Positions 51,801 to 63,784 of a DNA stretch of 64,000 bases are shown here, in pieces (the stretch's first letter is position 1; every line of letters begins with the position of its first letter). Position numbers and translations under genes: made by a program. This DNA is from Paratinospora sagittata (Eukaryota; Streptophyta; Magnoliopsida; Ranunculales; Menispermaceae): assembly GCA_035771175.1 (NCBI GenBank), contig CM069593.1, positions 18,877,956 to 18,941,955 of the forward strand, read 5' to 3'. Under the pieces are notes generated by a model. It saw only the letters and a list, made by a program, of their open reading frames with translations, was not told the DNA's origin and did no database searches.

Positions 51801-53468
51801 TTTGCTAATAAGATTTTTTTTTTTTTCGGTTGGGGGGACTGGGGAATGTATTGTGACATTGTTTTTCTACTGATTTATCTTATGTGTAGAATTCTAGTTT
51901 TTTTTACAAGTTCTGCATTGTTGAGTTTATTTATGTTGTTTCTTTCAGGTTATTGTCACAAAAATTGTACCATTTCTTCGACTGTAGACATGAAAGATTT
52001 TGTAGTTACATGCAACCAGTGTTATTGGACCAGCGATGTCCCTCCGACCGAGAGCGTTAGCAAGCCCCACATGAGTCAATTAATCCCACAAAGTCAGGAA
52101 TCTAAAATGGCAATTCCCGGACGTAAAGATGTGTGGCAAAATGGCTATCATCGACAATTAGACTCCGTTGGGAAAACAGAAACCCATTTGGTGACGAAAT
52201 CTCCAGTCCATAGCCCTAATTCATCAACGTCTGTGAGAAGAAGAAAGAAGGCATTGGGAGACACTCCTGTCTCAACCCGAGACAAGGCAGGTAAATATGG
52301 GAAGGTTACTTCCTATGGTATTATATGGAAGAAGAAAAATAGTGGAGAAACTGGAACTAGTTTCCGCCTGAGCAACATCCTTCTGAGAGGCTCTGAAGAT
52401 ACAGACCCGTCAGTTGGAGGACCCATTTGTGTCCTCTGTTCTGAGCCATACAATTCTGATCTGATGTATATCCGCTGTCAAGTTTGCCAATGTAAGTGTG
52501 CAGGTTTCATCATTATGTTTTTGTTGATATAGCTTCTGTTTGCATTACTCATGGATTGTTTCTGAACATCTGCAGATTGGTACCATGCTGATGCTATTCA
52601 ACTTGAGGAATCTCAAATCTTTGATGTGGTCGGGTATAGGTGTTGCAAATGCCGTAGAAAAGCCATACCGTTGTGCCCATACAAGAAAGAAACTGAGAAG
52701 TCACGTGGAAGAGTTTCAAGACGCAGAAATGTGGCAATGGACACTGGAGGTGAGACCATGTTGAATCAATATCAAGAATGGGAAACTATTGCAAATAGGG
52801 AGGAGGGGATCCTAGAAGAAGACGATCCCCTTCTTTTCTCTCTTCAAAGAGTTGAGCCAGTCACAGAGGTCATGTTAGACATTGAGCATGAAATCGGTGT
52901 AGTTGGAACATCATCCCTAGGCCCACAGAAACTACAAGTCAGGAGACAAATGAAGAATGAAAATGAAATCGGCGATGGCTCTTTTAATCCAACAAATGTA
53001 GAAGCGACACCATTGGAAATGAGCTCTGCTGGGAATACTAAAGAAACCTGGGGGTTGCCTATTGAGGGCGGCCCTAAAGACGAGTTGTTTGACTATGAAG
53101 GGGTAAAGTATGAAAACATGGAGTTTGAGCCACAGACATACTTTACTTATACTGAATTGTTGGCAACTGATGATGATAAGTTAGATGACATGGATCCTTC
53201 GTGTAATTGGGACAATTCTGGTGGTTATACTATGCCCTCCACTGACCTGCCTGAACAATATGAGATGGATGCCATACAAAATCAAGAATTCATAGGTACC
53301 AAGGAAGCTGTTCTCAACGTGCCCTGTCAGATGTGTTCACATACTGAACCATCACCAGATCTTGTTTGTGAGATTTGTGGGATTTGTATACACAACCATT
53401 GCTCACCGTGGGTTGAGACGGATTGGGAGGAACAGTGGAGATGTGGCAATTGCAGGGATTGGCGGTAG
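42801..53468 (+). CDS. DDT domain and PHD-finger protein, PTM-like, 1715 aa
   Basis: Large nuclear chromatin-reader protein of the plant DDT/PHD group that includes PTM and PTM-like proteins. Coding exons: 42801-43672, 44003-44671, 44950-46207, 48375-48666, 48753-48877, 50449-50915, 50995-51023, 51949-52491 and 52576-53468, with phases consistent throughout. In order: a basic N-terminus; a Tudor-like region (about 47-95, VGKYVKKEFEGFGVFLGKV); a DDT domain (about 220-290); a PHD finger (about 435-480, CRLCGMDGSLLCCDGCPS); and three more cysteine/histidine clusters at about 1215-1265, 1395-1445 and 1665-1713 (last CGNCRDWR). I see no membrane helices at the C-terminus, unlike chloroplast-envelope PTM itself, so this fits the PTM-like nuclear members better. 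The start is the MESEKVE methionine; an in-frame ATG lies four codons upstream (42789). Introns 3 and 7 carry a LINE remnant and a MITE. Confidence 0.92.
46790..47755 (-). mobile_element. Decayed LINE 3' fragment in a PTM-like intron
   Basis: On the minus strand the right end reads HLVAWTTVYRRVDQEDLAI, then GNINKRNRALVEKWLWRFPK, the typical C-terminal region of plant LINE ORF2. Further left are zf-RVT-like pieces (SGRFTIKSFYFILV, VCPFSQEVWSRW) in shifted frames with stops. It is antisense to the host gene and 5' truncated. I found no target duplication, and it is older than the insertion at 20003. Confidence 0.75.
51259..51660. mobile_element. MITE, 396 bp (51262-51657), with TIRs and TTA target duplication
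   Basis: Left end TGCCCTGTTTGATAGCTAAG and the reverse-complemented right end GGCCCTGTCTGATAGGTAAG form terminal inverted repeats with few mismatches, continuing into AAAA. Flanking TTA occurs on both sides (51259-51261 and 51658-51660), as for PIF/Harbinger (Tourist-like) elements. The interior is rich in GAGAAAA/TTTTCTC palindromic words. It lies in intron 7 of the PTM-like gene. A decayed relative is at 32165-32460. Confidence 0.8.
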
Positions 53469-54403
53469 TAGTTGGTCCCTTAATTTTCGGGCTGCTTTTT
53501 TCTCCAACCGTGAGTATCATCTTGAAGCCTTGAAACAAACCGAAAAGTATCAAGAAATGAATCAATTTTGGGGTTCAGATCGTCGTTGAACAAGGATGAT
53601 GATAATTGTTAACTGGGCATTGCTGGTTTTTGAGGCAGGAAGAGGGTTTCAAGCAGGGCTCTCTAATCTGAAGAACTCTTATGAGAAGCTGGTTAAGAGT
53701 CTTGATGGGAGAAAAAAAGGGCTTCAAAAAGAGGAAATTTTGTAACTACTGCTGGTTTTCCATGTTCATATAATTGAGGAAAATGCTGCTTACAAAACCT
53801 GCTTTCCATCTTGGGGGTTGGCTTTTCAGGTTATTTTACTTACTGGAGTTGGGCCAGGGAGTACAAATTAGAAAGTCAAGATTTTGCTAGTATGGTGCTA
53901 GAAATTTCAAATTTGGTCTCTGACAACCAATGACCATGGATAAGCTGTTGTTTTTATCTGTGTTTATCCAATTGAGAGTTGCTTGTGTAAATCAAAATTC
54001 TATAATATTTTTTTGGCAATTAGTGAGAAAGGAAGAGATATCTCTTTTGTTCTTGTTTCCCATTAGATCAATTTGCAACTGTTTAATGCACATAAATCTT
54101 TTAGGGCTAAAAAATCTCTGGTTAAAGTATATGACTTGGTAATTTGATCTCTGTTTTCAATGGATAAAGATGCTATTTAGCTGCTTGGTGGTAAAGTTTA
54201 ATTCATTTTCAAATTTCAAATACATTTCTGTTGGCGATTCTAATTCATTTTGTTCTCTAGAATGCCTTGGTCGATCACCGAGATCATCATAAATTCATAA
54301 TGATCTCTATACTATTTAATCTACAAAAAGAATTAATTTTTTTTTTTTTGTGTTTTTACTTCATCTAAATCACTATAAAAGACTAATTTAAAGCTGAGCT
54401 TCG

Positions 54404-57400
54404 ATGGAAGCGAAACCGAAGAGCAAGAGAAAGAAAGAAAGAGGAATGGAGATGATACAGAAGGGGAAGGTAGTTTACATGTTGTACAGAGCTGTGACCT
54501 ACGGCCTTTCTCCATTTCTCTATCTTCACCTTCAATGGCGAAGACTCAAAGGTCTTGAACACCCTCAACGATGGCAAGAACGCTTGGGACGCCCTTCTCT
54601 CGGTCGTCCTCCAGGCCCTCTCCTTTGGTTTCACGCCGTCTCCTTAGGTTTTCTTTTTCTTCATTCATCATTTCCCTGATCTCACTTGTCCGTGACAGTT
54701 GCAGCATCAGTTACTGGTTCTTTTGTTTCAATCTTTATCAGGTGAAGGCATGGCTGCAATTCCAGTTATCAAGCACTGCGTTCTGCGAAGGCCTGATATT
54801 AGTATCTTGATGACAACCGCGACAGTTTCAGCATTGTATGTTGAAATGGAAAGCAGTTTTTTTTTTTTTGTTGTGTGGAATTACGTTAGTTTCACGTAGA
54901 GAGATGAAAAAAAGAAAATTTATGGCATTTTGATGTGGTTTGTTGTTGGGTTTTGCAGTGAAGTAATAAAGAGCAGGCTTCCTAATGGTGTCTTATATCA
55001 GGTGATTTTGATTTTTCATACTTTTAAGTTGGGTTACTAAGCAATTCTTGTGATAGATAAAATGCTTAATTCAACATTGGAATTGCCAAGGTTTTCCCTG
55101 TGGTTTGTTGTTTGGATTTGCCGATTAGCCGTCACCGTAGCCAGACCTTTTTGGATTCTTCAGTCTGTTTTTAGAGGAAACAAAATTAAAGATGTGATAA
55201 TTTTGTCTGTTGGGAATTTTTGTTATGTACGATAATTTTGGCTGTTGCAATTTCTCTGCCGTGGTCCTTTACCATAAGTTTTACTGTTGATACCCTCAAA
55301 GGAACATGAGGGATAGGCCTTTCTTTTTTGGTCTCATTTAATATTCATGCCTGCATTTAGAATTTTCATCTCTGCTTATATGATCATTAGGCTTATATTG
55401 GACATACCGAGCCCATGTAGAGTGGATTAATTGTTACTTAATTACAATCACAAACAGAAATGACTTTTTATTGAATATTTTCCCGGATTAATTTTTGCTT
55501 TTTTCTGGTTTCATCCTGAAAAATTAGATATTCTATTATCTTTTTTTTGATGGTATATTTTATTTAACTTGTTTATCGCAATCACTTGTGAATTGCAGTT
55601 TGCCCCTATTGATACTCCCGCAGCAATGGATACTTTCCTTGGATATTGGAACCCAAATGCTATTGTGCTTATGGAAAGTGAATTGTGGCCTAACCTTATC
55701 TTGGAAGCTTCTAGAAAAGGAGTGAGTGATTCTTCACAGCGATGAATTAGCTTTGTCATGTTGAACACATGCATTGTGCAACAGGCCCGATTAGGCTTTT
55801 TAGTTGTTTTTTTTTTTTTTTAATGTTTTATATACACTCACTTTCCATTAATGTGTTTGCTTCTTGTTACTGATTTCATATAGTTTTCACCTTTTCAAGT
55901 TCTCTTCAGATTGTGGTGGCTCTCTTAAATGCTCGGGTTTCTTTTAAATCCTTCAACCTTTGGTCAGGAACAGTAGCACAATCCTTGATTCTCTTGATAT
56001 TGTCAAGGTTTTCTTTGATTGTCCCATTGGTATGGATGTTCAAAAATGTTTTTGGTGGTAGTCATGGAAGATTTGTGGCTTAGTTACTGATCATGTTCTT
56101 TCTAGCAGAGCACAGTAGAGGCTGTCCATTTTCAGCTGCTTCAAGCACCACCATTTATCATCAATTTTGCTGGTGACTTGAAATATGGTATACATATATT
56201 TGGTTCTTGAAATTCTTTATATGCATGAACCATGGTGTTAAGTTGAAATTTATAAACAGTTTGTGAGGAATGAAATTGTTATGTCATCCTAATGCCTGTT
56301 TTTGTGGCTTAACGTTTTTAAGTTAGAATCTGATAAGTTGGCTTGTAAATATTGTTTTGTAAGAGAGCTCTATAAGGAAATGCTATTTCTCTTAGTCATC
56401 ATCCAAAATAATTTTGCCCAATCAAACATCTTCTCTGTGACATTTACTCATCTGTTTTTTGTCCAACTTCTCAGAAGACTGCATATTTGGAAACTCTGTA
56501 ATTATACTTTTGTGTGACTTCTATTTAACTTCAACATTCATTTTATTTAGCTACAGGAGATATTGATGCTTCTGAGAGAACAAGCGTAGCAATTGAAGAA
56601 CTGCAGCAACAGCTCACCAATAGGCAAGTCTGGATGGCTGCATCTATACATGATGGTGAGGAAGAAGGTCAGCACTTGATACTTTCTCTTCTCATTAGTG
56701 TTGCCACAACTAGTTCCACAAACAACAGTTATGAGTGGACAATACTCATATCTTTTATGAGATGGTTAAGAGTTTGCAAAACGTTGATTATTTTATTTGA
56801 CACCATGCATAAACTATAATTATTAACAAATGCATGCTTAGATCTACAGTTAATTCTGTTTCAACAAATAACTTGTTAATCTTGTCTCATCTCATGGCTT
56901 TCTTCAAATTATTTATAACCATTTCTGCCACCAGGTAGACATCATTGAAGTTAGCTGTACGTTGGATGTCTAATACATTAAGAACCATACAGATACTGCT
57001 GCTTCTTTTTGTTTATAATTTTAATTAATGCAATTATCTGTAAATGTTTGTTGCAGTCATTCTAGAAGTTCACAAAGTCCTAATGCAATTATATCCAGCG
57101 ATGGTCACTATCATAGTTCCTAGACATCCATGGCAACGAAAGCAAATTTCCCTAGTATGATTATCAGACTTTATTTTAATGAATATCAGACTTTTTGCAC
57201 CATGTTTCTTTTCTAAAGTCTATCTTATCTGTGAAGGCACTGCAAAGAGAAGGATTGGAAGGTGTCCTTAGATCTCGTGGAGAAAAGATTATTCCAAGTA
57301 CAAATATTTATGTGGCAGACACATTAGGTCCTTACCTTTTATGTGAATTTTAGTTTCTAGTTTTGAGCAACCTTATTCTTGACGTAAAGTGCTTTATTCA

Positions 57401-59026
57401 TGATTGCTTGTTCATTTAAATAACAATTCTTTATAGATGATTGGTTGCATGGTTAAAATATTATGAGAACAATGATTTTTTTTATTATTTTTTTAATGGT
57501 ATGAGAACAATAAGTTGGCTAAGTAGTAGAAAAATATGATGCTAAGATTTAGAAAATTTTAGTAAACCTAGTTCTAATACTTGCAAAGACATTAAATACA
57601 AAATAGAATGATGCCCGACTCTACAGACGACATCTAGATAGTTTTCTTAATTTTCTAAAAACTTGTATGAGGCACTTCTATGATATTAATTTCATTATTA
57701 ATCAGCTTTTGGAGTATGCCACAATGTACTGGTAGTTCAATCTGATGGCCTATACCAACTTGTTAAATATTTGTCATTTTTGTGGATCTTAGTGTCTCTG
57801 TATTTTTTCCAGACATTCTTTGCAAGGTGTTTTCATCCTTAATCATCATTTTTGGATAATAGACATAATCCCAATGAAATAGAAACTTTTCTATAGGGTA
57901 TTATGGAGACATTATACAAGTCTGAAATGTTTCTTAGCTACAACAAGCCTAACCATGCTAGTTTTCAAATTTCATAAATCTGAGTTACCCTTACATTTCT
58001 TGCCATCTAGAGACTTTAACTGCATCTCAAATAACCTCATTCTTCATCTTGTCTTCTCTGGCTTTCTACTCATCTATCTCGATATCCTCTCTAGTATACT
58101 CACTTCTCGCTCTATGCGCTGTTTCTTGACAACTCAAAGTTGAGCTTCACAAAACTTGGTTTATCTCCATATTTCATGATTTTCCAGTATTTTGATCTTC
58201 CTATGTCTAGCAACAGTATGCCAGAGGCCACCGCAATTTATCCATAAGGCATTATTTCTTCTTTCCTTCATGAACATAAATGTGTTTGCCAACCATTTAC
58301 TGAATTTCTATCAAAATAATATGCTCTTTATCTAGTATTCACTACTATTTATGAACTCTATTTGCAGGTGAACTTCAAAGCTTGTATAGGTTAACGCCGA
58401 TAGCCGTGATTGGTGGTTCTTTCTTCTCCCATTTAGCTGGTCATAACTTTTCAGAGGCTGCTGCCGCCGGTTGCGCTATTTTGACTGGTAACAATTAAAC
58501 ACAATCATTAGTTGATTCATGTGCATTAGACCTCTCTCTAGTATTCTAGATTTTAGCTTTCTGTTGGGCTGAATTTCCAGGTCGTTACATTGGACACTTC
58601 TCTCATATGGTTTCGACTATGCAACGCTCAAATTCTTTGGCAGTTCTGCAGGTAAGAATACTCTCTCTCTAGAAATGGTACCTCAAGGTTTGGCTGGTTG
58701 AATCAGACTGACTTTGCTGAGCAAAGCAATATATGCCCACTTCCTTCACTGTTTTGTGACATCTTCTGTATTACTTCTTGGAAGATTCAAAAGTTTCACA
58801 AGTTTCAATTTGTATTTTCTTCTTGTTGAAGCTTTTGATGCACCATTTTTTGCAGGTTTCTGGAAAAGAAGAGCTTGTGGCAGCCCTGAATGAGCTATTC
58901 AGTAATGCCAATGCTTTGGAAGCGCGCCGTGCTGCTGCAAAACAAGCATTTCTTGCTCTTTCAAATGGAATAATTGAGAAAGTTTGGAATCTAATTGATC
59001 TCCATGTTATCAGAAAGGCCATTTAG
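54404..59026 (+). CDS. KDTA: 3-deoxy-D-manno-octulosonic acid (Kdo) transferase, 456 aa
   Basis: Plant homologue of bacterial WaaA, which moves Kdo from CMP-Kdo to a lipid-A precursor; the Arabidopsis enzyme is reported as mitochondrial. Twelve in-phase coding exons: 54404-54647, 54742-54835, 54959-55001, 55599-55721, 55910-56029, 56109-56187, 56551-56667, 57057-57154, 57237-57327, 58368-58487, 58581-58651 and 58856-59026. A hydrophobic N-terminal segment (about 23-42) is followed by HPQRWQERLG and FHAVSLGEG; the Glu of GEG is at the position of the catalytic Glu of WaaA. Then come ESELWPNLILEA, VPRHPWQRK and GGSFFSHLAGHNFSEAAAAG, the last being the GT-B sugar-nucleotide-binding loop. Length fits the family (about 447 aa in Arabidopsis). 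Exon 6 has a double acceptor TAGCAG at 56103-56108, so one Gln may be added. A decayed tandem copy lies 1.3 kb downstream. Confidence 0.94.
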
Positions 59027-60372
59027 TCAAGAAATCAGAAATGCCGCCTTCAATGTGAAAATCCATGACCCATGGATATACATCATCCTTCCGCTCTTCT
59101 CTAGCACATCACTCACATGATTTCCCTATTCTTAGTGCAATTTATGTAACATTTGAGATTGAGAGGATATGAAAAAACCAAGGCATAGTGAAAAGCCATC
59201 TTTTAGAAATAATAATGTAATTTTTTTTTTTTGATAGAAATTGTAATGTAATTACATTTTTGTATGTTTAAGTTAATTTTTACAAAACTATTAAATTAAA
59301 CATAAATGTATTAAAAACTAACATATAAAATTTTCACAAACACATTTTCATTTCATTATTGGATTGTGGCTTTAATTTTAAACATTAAAGGTACCCTTAA
59401 TTTTAGAATAACAAATGAATTATAAAATAATACGGAACAAAAAAATCTTATAAAAAATGCACAATATAGTTATGCTAATTTACTATATTACTTCTAACTT
59501 ATTATTGTAAAATTAAATGATCAGTGTTCTTAATGTGTAAAATTTAAATGAAAAGTAGAATATGAACGTAGTAAATTTTCTCTTTCTTTCTTGCTCTTTC
59601 TTCTCTCTTTGCAGGTTGTTGCTCCTGTTGCCCGACACTCTTGCTGATCGTTACTCTCCATCTCTTTTGCTTTCTTGCTCTCTTCTCTCTGCCGCCCTTT
59701 CTTCGCCAGCAACGTTTGCAAGTAGTTTGTTGCTTTGGTTTCTTTTGTTGTTTTGGTGTTTATAGTCAAGTTTTTTGTTGTTTTAGAGTTGCGTCTTCTT
59801 GTTGTCCAACTTTATATGTTGTCGTGGGGTTCTACCTCTCACTTTATTGTTATTGGGATTTTTCATCTACTTAATATTTTTCAGACTCATAGTTATACCA
59901 ATAATATGCTTGAGTTTGTGAATGTATTTACTGATAGAATATTCTTGGTTTGGAGATTTTTTTAAAAATAAAATGAAAACTTCGACGACAAAAAAAAAAA
60001 AAAAAAAAAAAAAACCTTGATGAATTAATTGTCCCTTGAATAAAAGTAAATGTGGGTCTTTGAAATTTATTGTTAATGCAGCAGAGAAGTTTCATCACCA
60101 GTTGTTTTGATATTAAAAATAAATAAATGATTACAATTCTAGCATAAATCCGTTTCAATAACAGTGACATCACATTCAGATGGGACACCATTAAAAAAAA
60201 AAGAAAAAGAAAAGAAAAGAAAGGCAAGCTTTTCATCTAACGATTGATTGAACACTGAAATCTCTGAGAATGAGACCACCACTACTATGTCTTAATTTTG
60301 GTCTAAATAACACATTGGTTTGGCATGAAGCAGCAAGCAAGACAGAGGAAACAGAGTGAAAGAGAGAAAGAA
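59027..60372. other. Spacer between KDTA and its decayed copy
   Basis: 3' flank of KDTA, then AT-rich DNA. 59565-60014 is less AT-rich and ends in 25 A (59990-60014), which suggests an inserted retrotranscript or SINE. No target duplication or coding match was seen. No other gene. Confidence 0.5.
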
Positions 60373-61979
60373 ATGGAAGAAGACAAAGGGAAGCTTAATT
60401 ACAGGCACAGAAGGAAAGGCTTAGAACACCCTTTACGATGGCCAGGGCGCCTTGGCCGCCCTTCTTGAGCTCGCCCTCCAGAATCCCTCCTCTGGTTCAC
60501 TCTGTTTCCATAGGTTCTTTTGTTTTGCTTCTTTTTTCAAACTTTTTTTTTTTTTTTCCAATGAATCTCAGTTTTTGTTTACTGGGTTCATGGTTTTGTA
60601 TTAAAATTTTTAATCAGGTGAAGGTTTGGTGGCGATTGCAGTCATCAAACGCTGTATTCAGCAGCTACCCAATGTTACTATTTTGCTAACCACCACATTG
60701 GCTACTACTTTGTAAGTTTATTTTTCTGAAAGAAAATAAAAAAGACAAAAAGAAAGAGAGAGAGAGAGATTATAATAATGGGTGTTATTATGGAGATTCA
60801 ATTAAGTTTTTAACTCTTTAGTATGATATACCCATTTCCCAAATGTGCTTAGATTTCTGTTTCTCTACAGGGAATTGAGATTGCATAGCTCTTTGTTTTT
60901 TTTTTTTTTTTTTTTTTTTAACTTTTTGCAGTGATGTTATAGAGGAGAAGCTTCCAGATGGTGTAATTCATCAGGTGGTTTTATGTTATTCATAGTTTAG
61001 ATGTCATGATCTTTGGTTTGAACTGCGAGAGAGGCATTTTATTTATAATCTATTTTCTTCATTTCTCTTGATGATATTCTCTCATTCTGGTTTTAGATCT
61101 CTTAATCAATTTGTGTATTGCAGTTTACACCTCTTGAAACTCCTGCAGTAATGGATGCTTTCCTTGACTATTGGAAACCAAATGCTATCATGCTTGATTG
61201 CCGCATTGGTAGTGAAACTTAATCCTTTTTGGTGATGATTATTGTTTGGTTTTATGTTAGTTACTAATCACATTATCCTTGGCAGAGCACACAACAGGCA
61301 ATTCGGTATCAAATGCTAGAGGCACCACCATTTATGATCAACTTCGCTGGTGACTTGAAATTTGGTAGGTGCATGAAACTCTTTATATTTATATATGAGA
61401 GTAGTGTGAAACAATCAAATGAAGTCACTAGGAAATAATTGGTTGTAATCTTTTTTATCCCACTGGCAACTTCTTGTTTCTGGGATACTAGCTTCAAGAG
61501 GTAAATGACACAAGTGTTATGTTTTCATCTCTTCTTCATAAGCTCCTGCTGAAAATCACTGTTGCAAAATGAAGTGTTGCCTGCTTTATCTTCTACCGCT
61601 CACATTTAATGTAATAGCAATCATTAGAGATACCACATTGTCATTTATTTTCTGGATTGGCTTTATACTTGTATTCTGTAATTTCCATTTAGCTACAGGA
61701 GATATTTTTTCCAAAAACAGAGACTCTGGGCGTAAAAGATTTGCAGCTGCAGCTAACCAACAGGCGGGTTTGGATGGCTTCATCTATACATGAGGGTGAA
61801 GAACAAGTTCAACATTTCATACTTCCCCTGCTCAAGTTATGGTTCTATTAGGACTTTGGTATCTCACTGATCCATGGGAATTTGAATAACAATTTATTTT
61901 CTGATTCTCTTTGTTATTCGTCAAATGACAAGGTGGAAATTCGGTTTCTATAAATTTTCCTAATTTTTTTATTTGTGAA

Positions 61980-62499
61980 GGATAGAGTCAGGGTCGGACT
62001 ATTTAGAAGCCCTGAAAGAGATATAATAAATTGGGCCCTATTTTTATTTTAAATGGAGTCTTTTTATTTTTTTTATAAATATTTCAAATATATTTAAAGC
62101 CACAAAATTAATACAATAAAAAATTAATATATAAATATTATTTTTAAGTTCACTTATTTTTATGGTATGAATTGAGATTTTAAATTAAAAATATTCCATC
62201 TTTAAAATAAAAGGTTTGACTAATTACCAAATAATATATTTAAAATAAGTTCTTATTTGAACAAAAAAAAAGATCTTATTAAAATAGAGTTAAAAAAAAG
62301 TAGAGCAAAATTCTTTTAAGGTAAAAAGAAATACTATATAAGTATTTTTAGTGCAAAATTTGAGCCCCCAATAATTGAATTAAAAAAAATTAAAAAAATG
62401 AGTTAAAAATAAGTCTAAATTCTCCACATTTTGACATGAAATAAGCTCATCATTATCTATTACTACAAAATGACCTATTATCATCAAATGGTCCATCAG

Positions 62500-62538
<39 letters not shown>

Positions 62539-62607
62539 GCCTTCAAAATTTGGGGGCCTGGGGCGGTCGCCCTTTGGGCCCTTCCCCAGGGCTGGGCCTG
62601 GATAGAC
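61980..62607. mobile_element. Candidate hAT-type MITE, 612 bp (61988-62599)
   Basis: GGATAGAG (61980-61987) and GGATAGAC (62600-62607) flank the unit, an 8-bp duplication with one mismatch, as for hAT elements. The ends are CAGGGTCGGACTAT at the left and, reverse-complemented, CCAGGCCCAGCCCTGGGG at the right. GC-rich ends surround a very AT-rich core with a (TA)n tract at 62503-62536. It lies in an intron of the decayed KDTA copy. Confidence 0.55.
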
Positions 62608-62680
62608 TTAACTTCTATGACATGGTTTTGAGTTCATAATTGCAAGCATCATTTGCTTTTTAGCGACTTGTTTTTTGTAA

Positions 62681-62944
62681 CAATGCTTTACTACTGCAAA
62701 CGTTGGTTAGTCTTAACAGTGTGCGTCTGAACCCCTTTACTCGAAATCGGTCTTAACAGTGTGCGTCTGAACCCCTTCACTCGAAATCGATGGTCCCTAT
62801 CCGGGCTCTTTATGCCCCTTGTCGTTATGTTTGCCTTTTTGACCCTGCTAAGGGATCCCGCCTTACTGTGACCTTAATAATAACATCCACTAACCTTGTG
62901 ACAATACTTAAAAAAAAAAAAAAAAAAGACAATGCTCTCCTACT
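62681..62944 (+). mobile_element. SINE (62697-62927) with target duplication and internal 40-bp repeat
   Basis: It starts GCAAACGTTGGTTAG, the same start as the copy at 11098, and ends in a 19-A tail. Flanks ACAATGCTTTACTACT (62681-62696) and ACAATGCTCTCCTACT (62929-62944) match at 14 of 16. A 40-bp unit (62710-62749) is repeated directly at 62750-62789 with one difference, which the 11098 copy lacks. It lies in the same intron as the hAT-type MITE. Confidence 0.75.
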
Positions 62945-63784
62945 TATTATGGGAAGTGTCTCACTGTTTGTGTTTCGAATTTTATATTATTCTTATTTTC
63001 TTTTTCATCTTTTTGTATTATTATGTTCTTCAATTTGTTGTTATTATTGTTTATTTTTTTTCTGAATATGAATGACCTTTGTAAACAAACAAATGAAAAG
63101 TAATAGCATTTTTTACTTGCTTGTGTTTGTGATACTTCAAATTTTTACGGAGATTTTGATATGATAATTTTGAAATCAATTAAAGTATCTGCTAATTTGA
63201 ATTGCTGTCATGCTAGGGATTCACAAAGCCCTAACGCAGATGTACCCTGATATGCTTACTATCATTGTGCCCCGATTTCCACGACGAGGACACCAGATTG
63301 CCTCAGTATGATTCTGATTCTTTTCTTTATCATCTCATAGTGATATTCTTGTGGTTGATATTCAATAGTTCGTGTACTTGCATTATGCAAATTTTCTTAT
63401 GACTTTGTGCATCTGTGTGAAGGCATTGCAAAGGGAAGGATTGGAAGCAGTATTGAGGTCTGGCAAAGAAAAGATTTTGCCAAGCACAGATGTTTATGTT
63501 GCAGACACATTAGGTCCTTATCTTTTTGAAGTGGCTCCATTTTCTGACTTTTGTTTGCTATATCTGAAATTTTGAACTTTATTCTTGATAACCATGTGCA
63601 ATCCTAACCAACCATGGTGTTGCATGACAGATTTACATGGTTAGTTAACATGAAATTGTTAACTTATCTGCAGAATTGAAGCATAGGTTCAGTACCAGTA
63701 AAATTATATCTAGTATGCTTTGATATACTTAAACCTAGTAATTGAAGACAATGTTTAATTAAACTGAGGCATATGCTCCATACC

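Larger units (their letters stand above)
60373..63513 (+). pseudogene. KDTA: Decayed tandem copy of the Kdo transferase gene
   Basis: Exon-by-exon match to KDTA: 60373 to about 60511, 60618-60711, 60932-60974, about 61123-61200, 61286-61364, 61693 to about 61806, 63217-63305 and 63423-63513. Lesions: the N-terminal hydrophobic segment is missing (MEEDKGKLNYRHRRKGLEHP); TGA at 60466-60468 replaces a Leu codon; one base is lost before the first donor; the end of exon 4 and all of exon 5, including the ELWPNL segment, are gone; exon 7 is shifted and ends at TGA unless reframed; and the last three exons are absent, the locus being cut by a LINE. Splice sites of exons 2, 3, 6, 8 and 9 are still good and the local peptides stay close to KDTA (GEGLVAIAVIKRC, ALQREGLEAVLRSGKEKILP). 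It cannot make a full enzyme. Confidence 0.88.
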
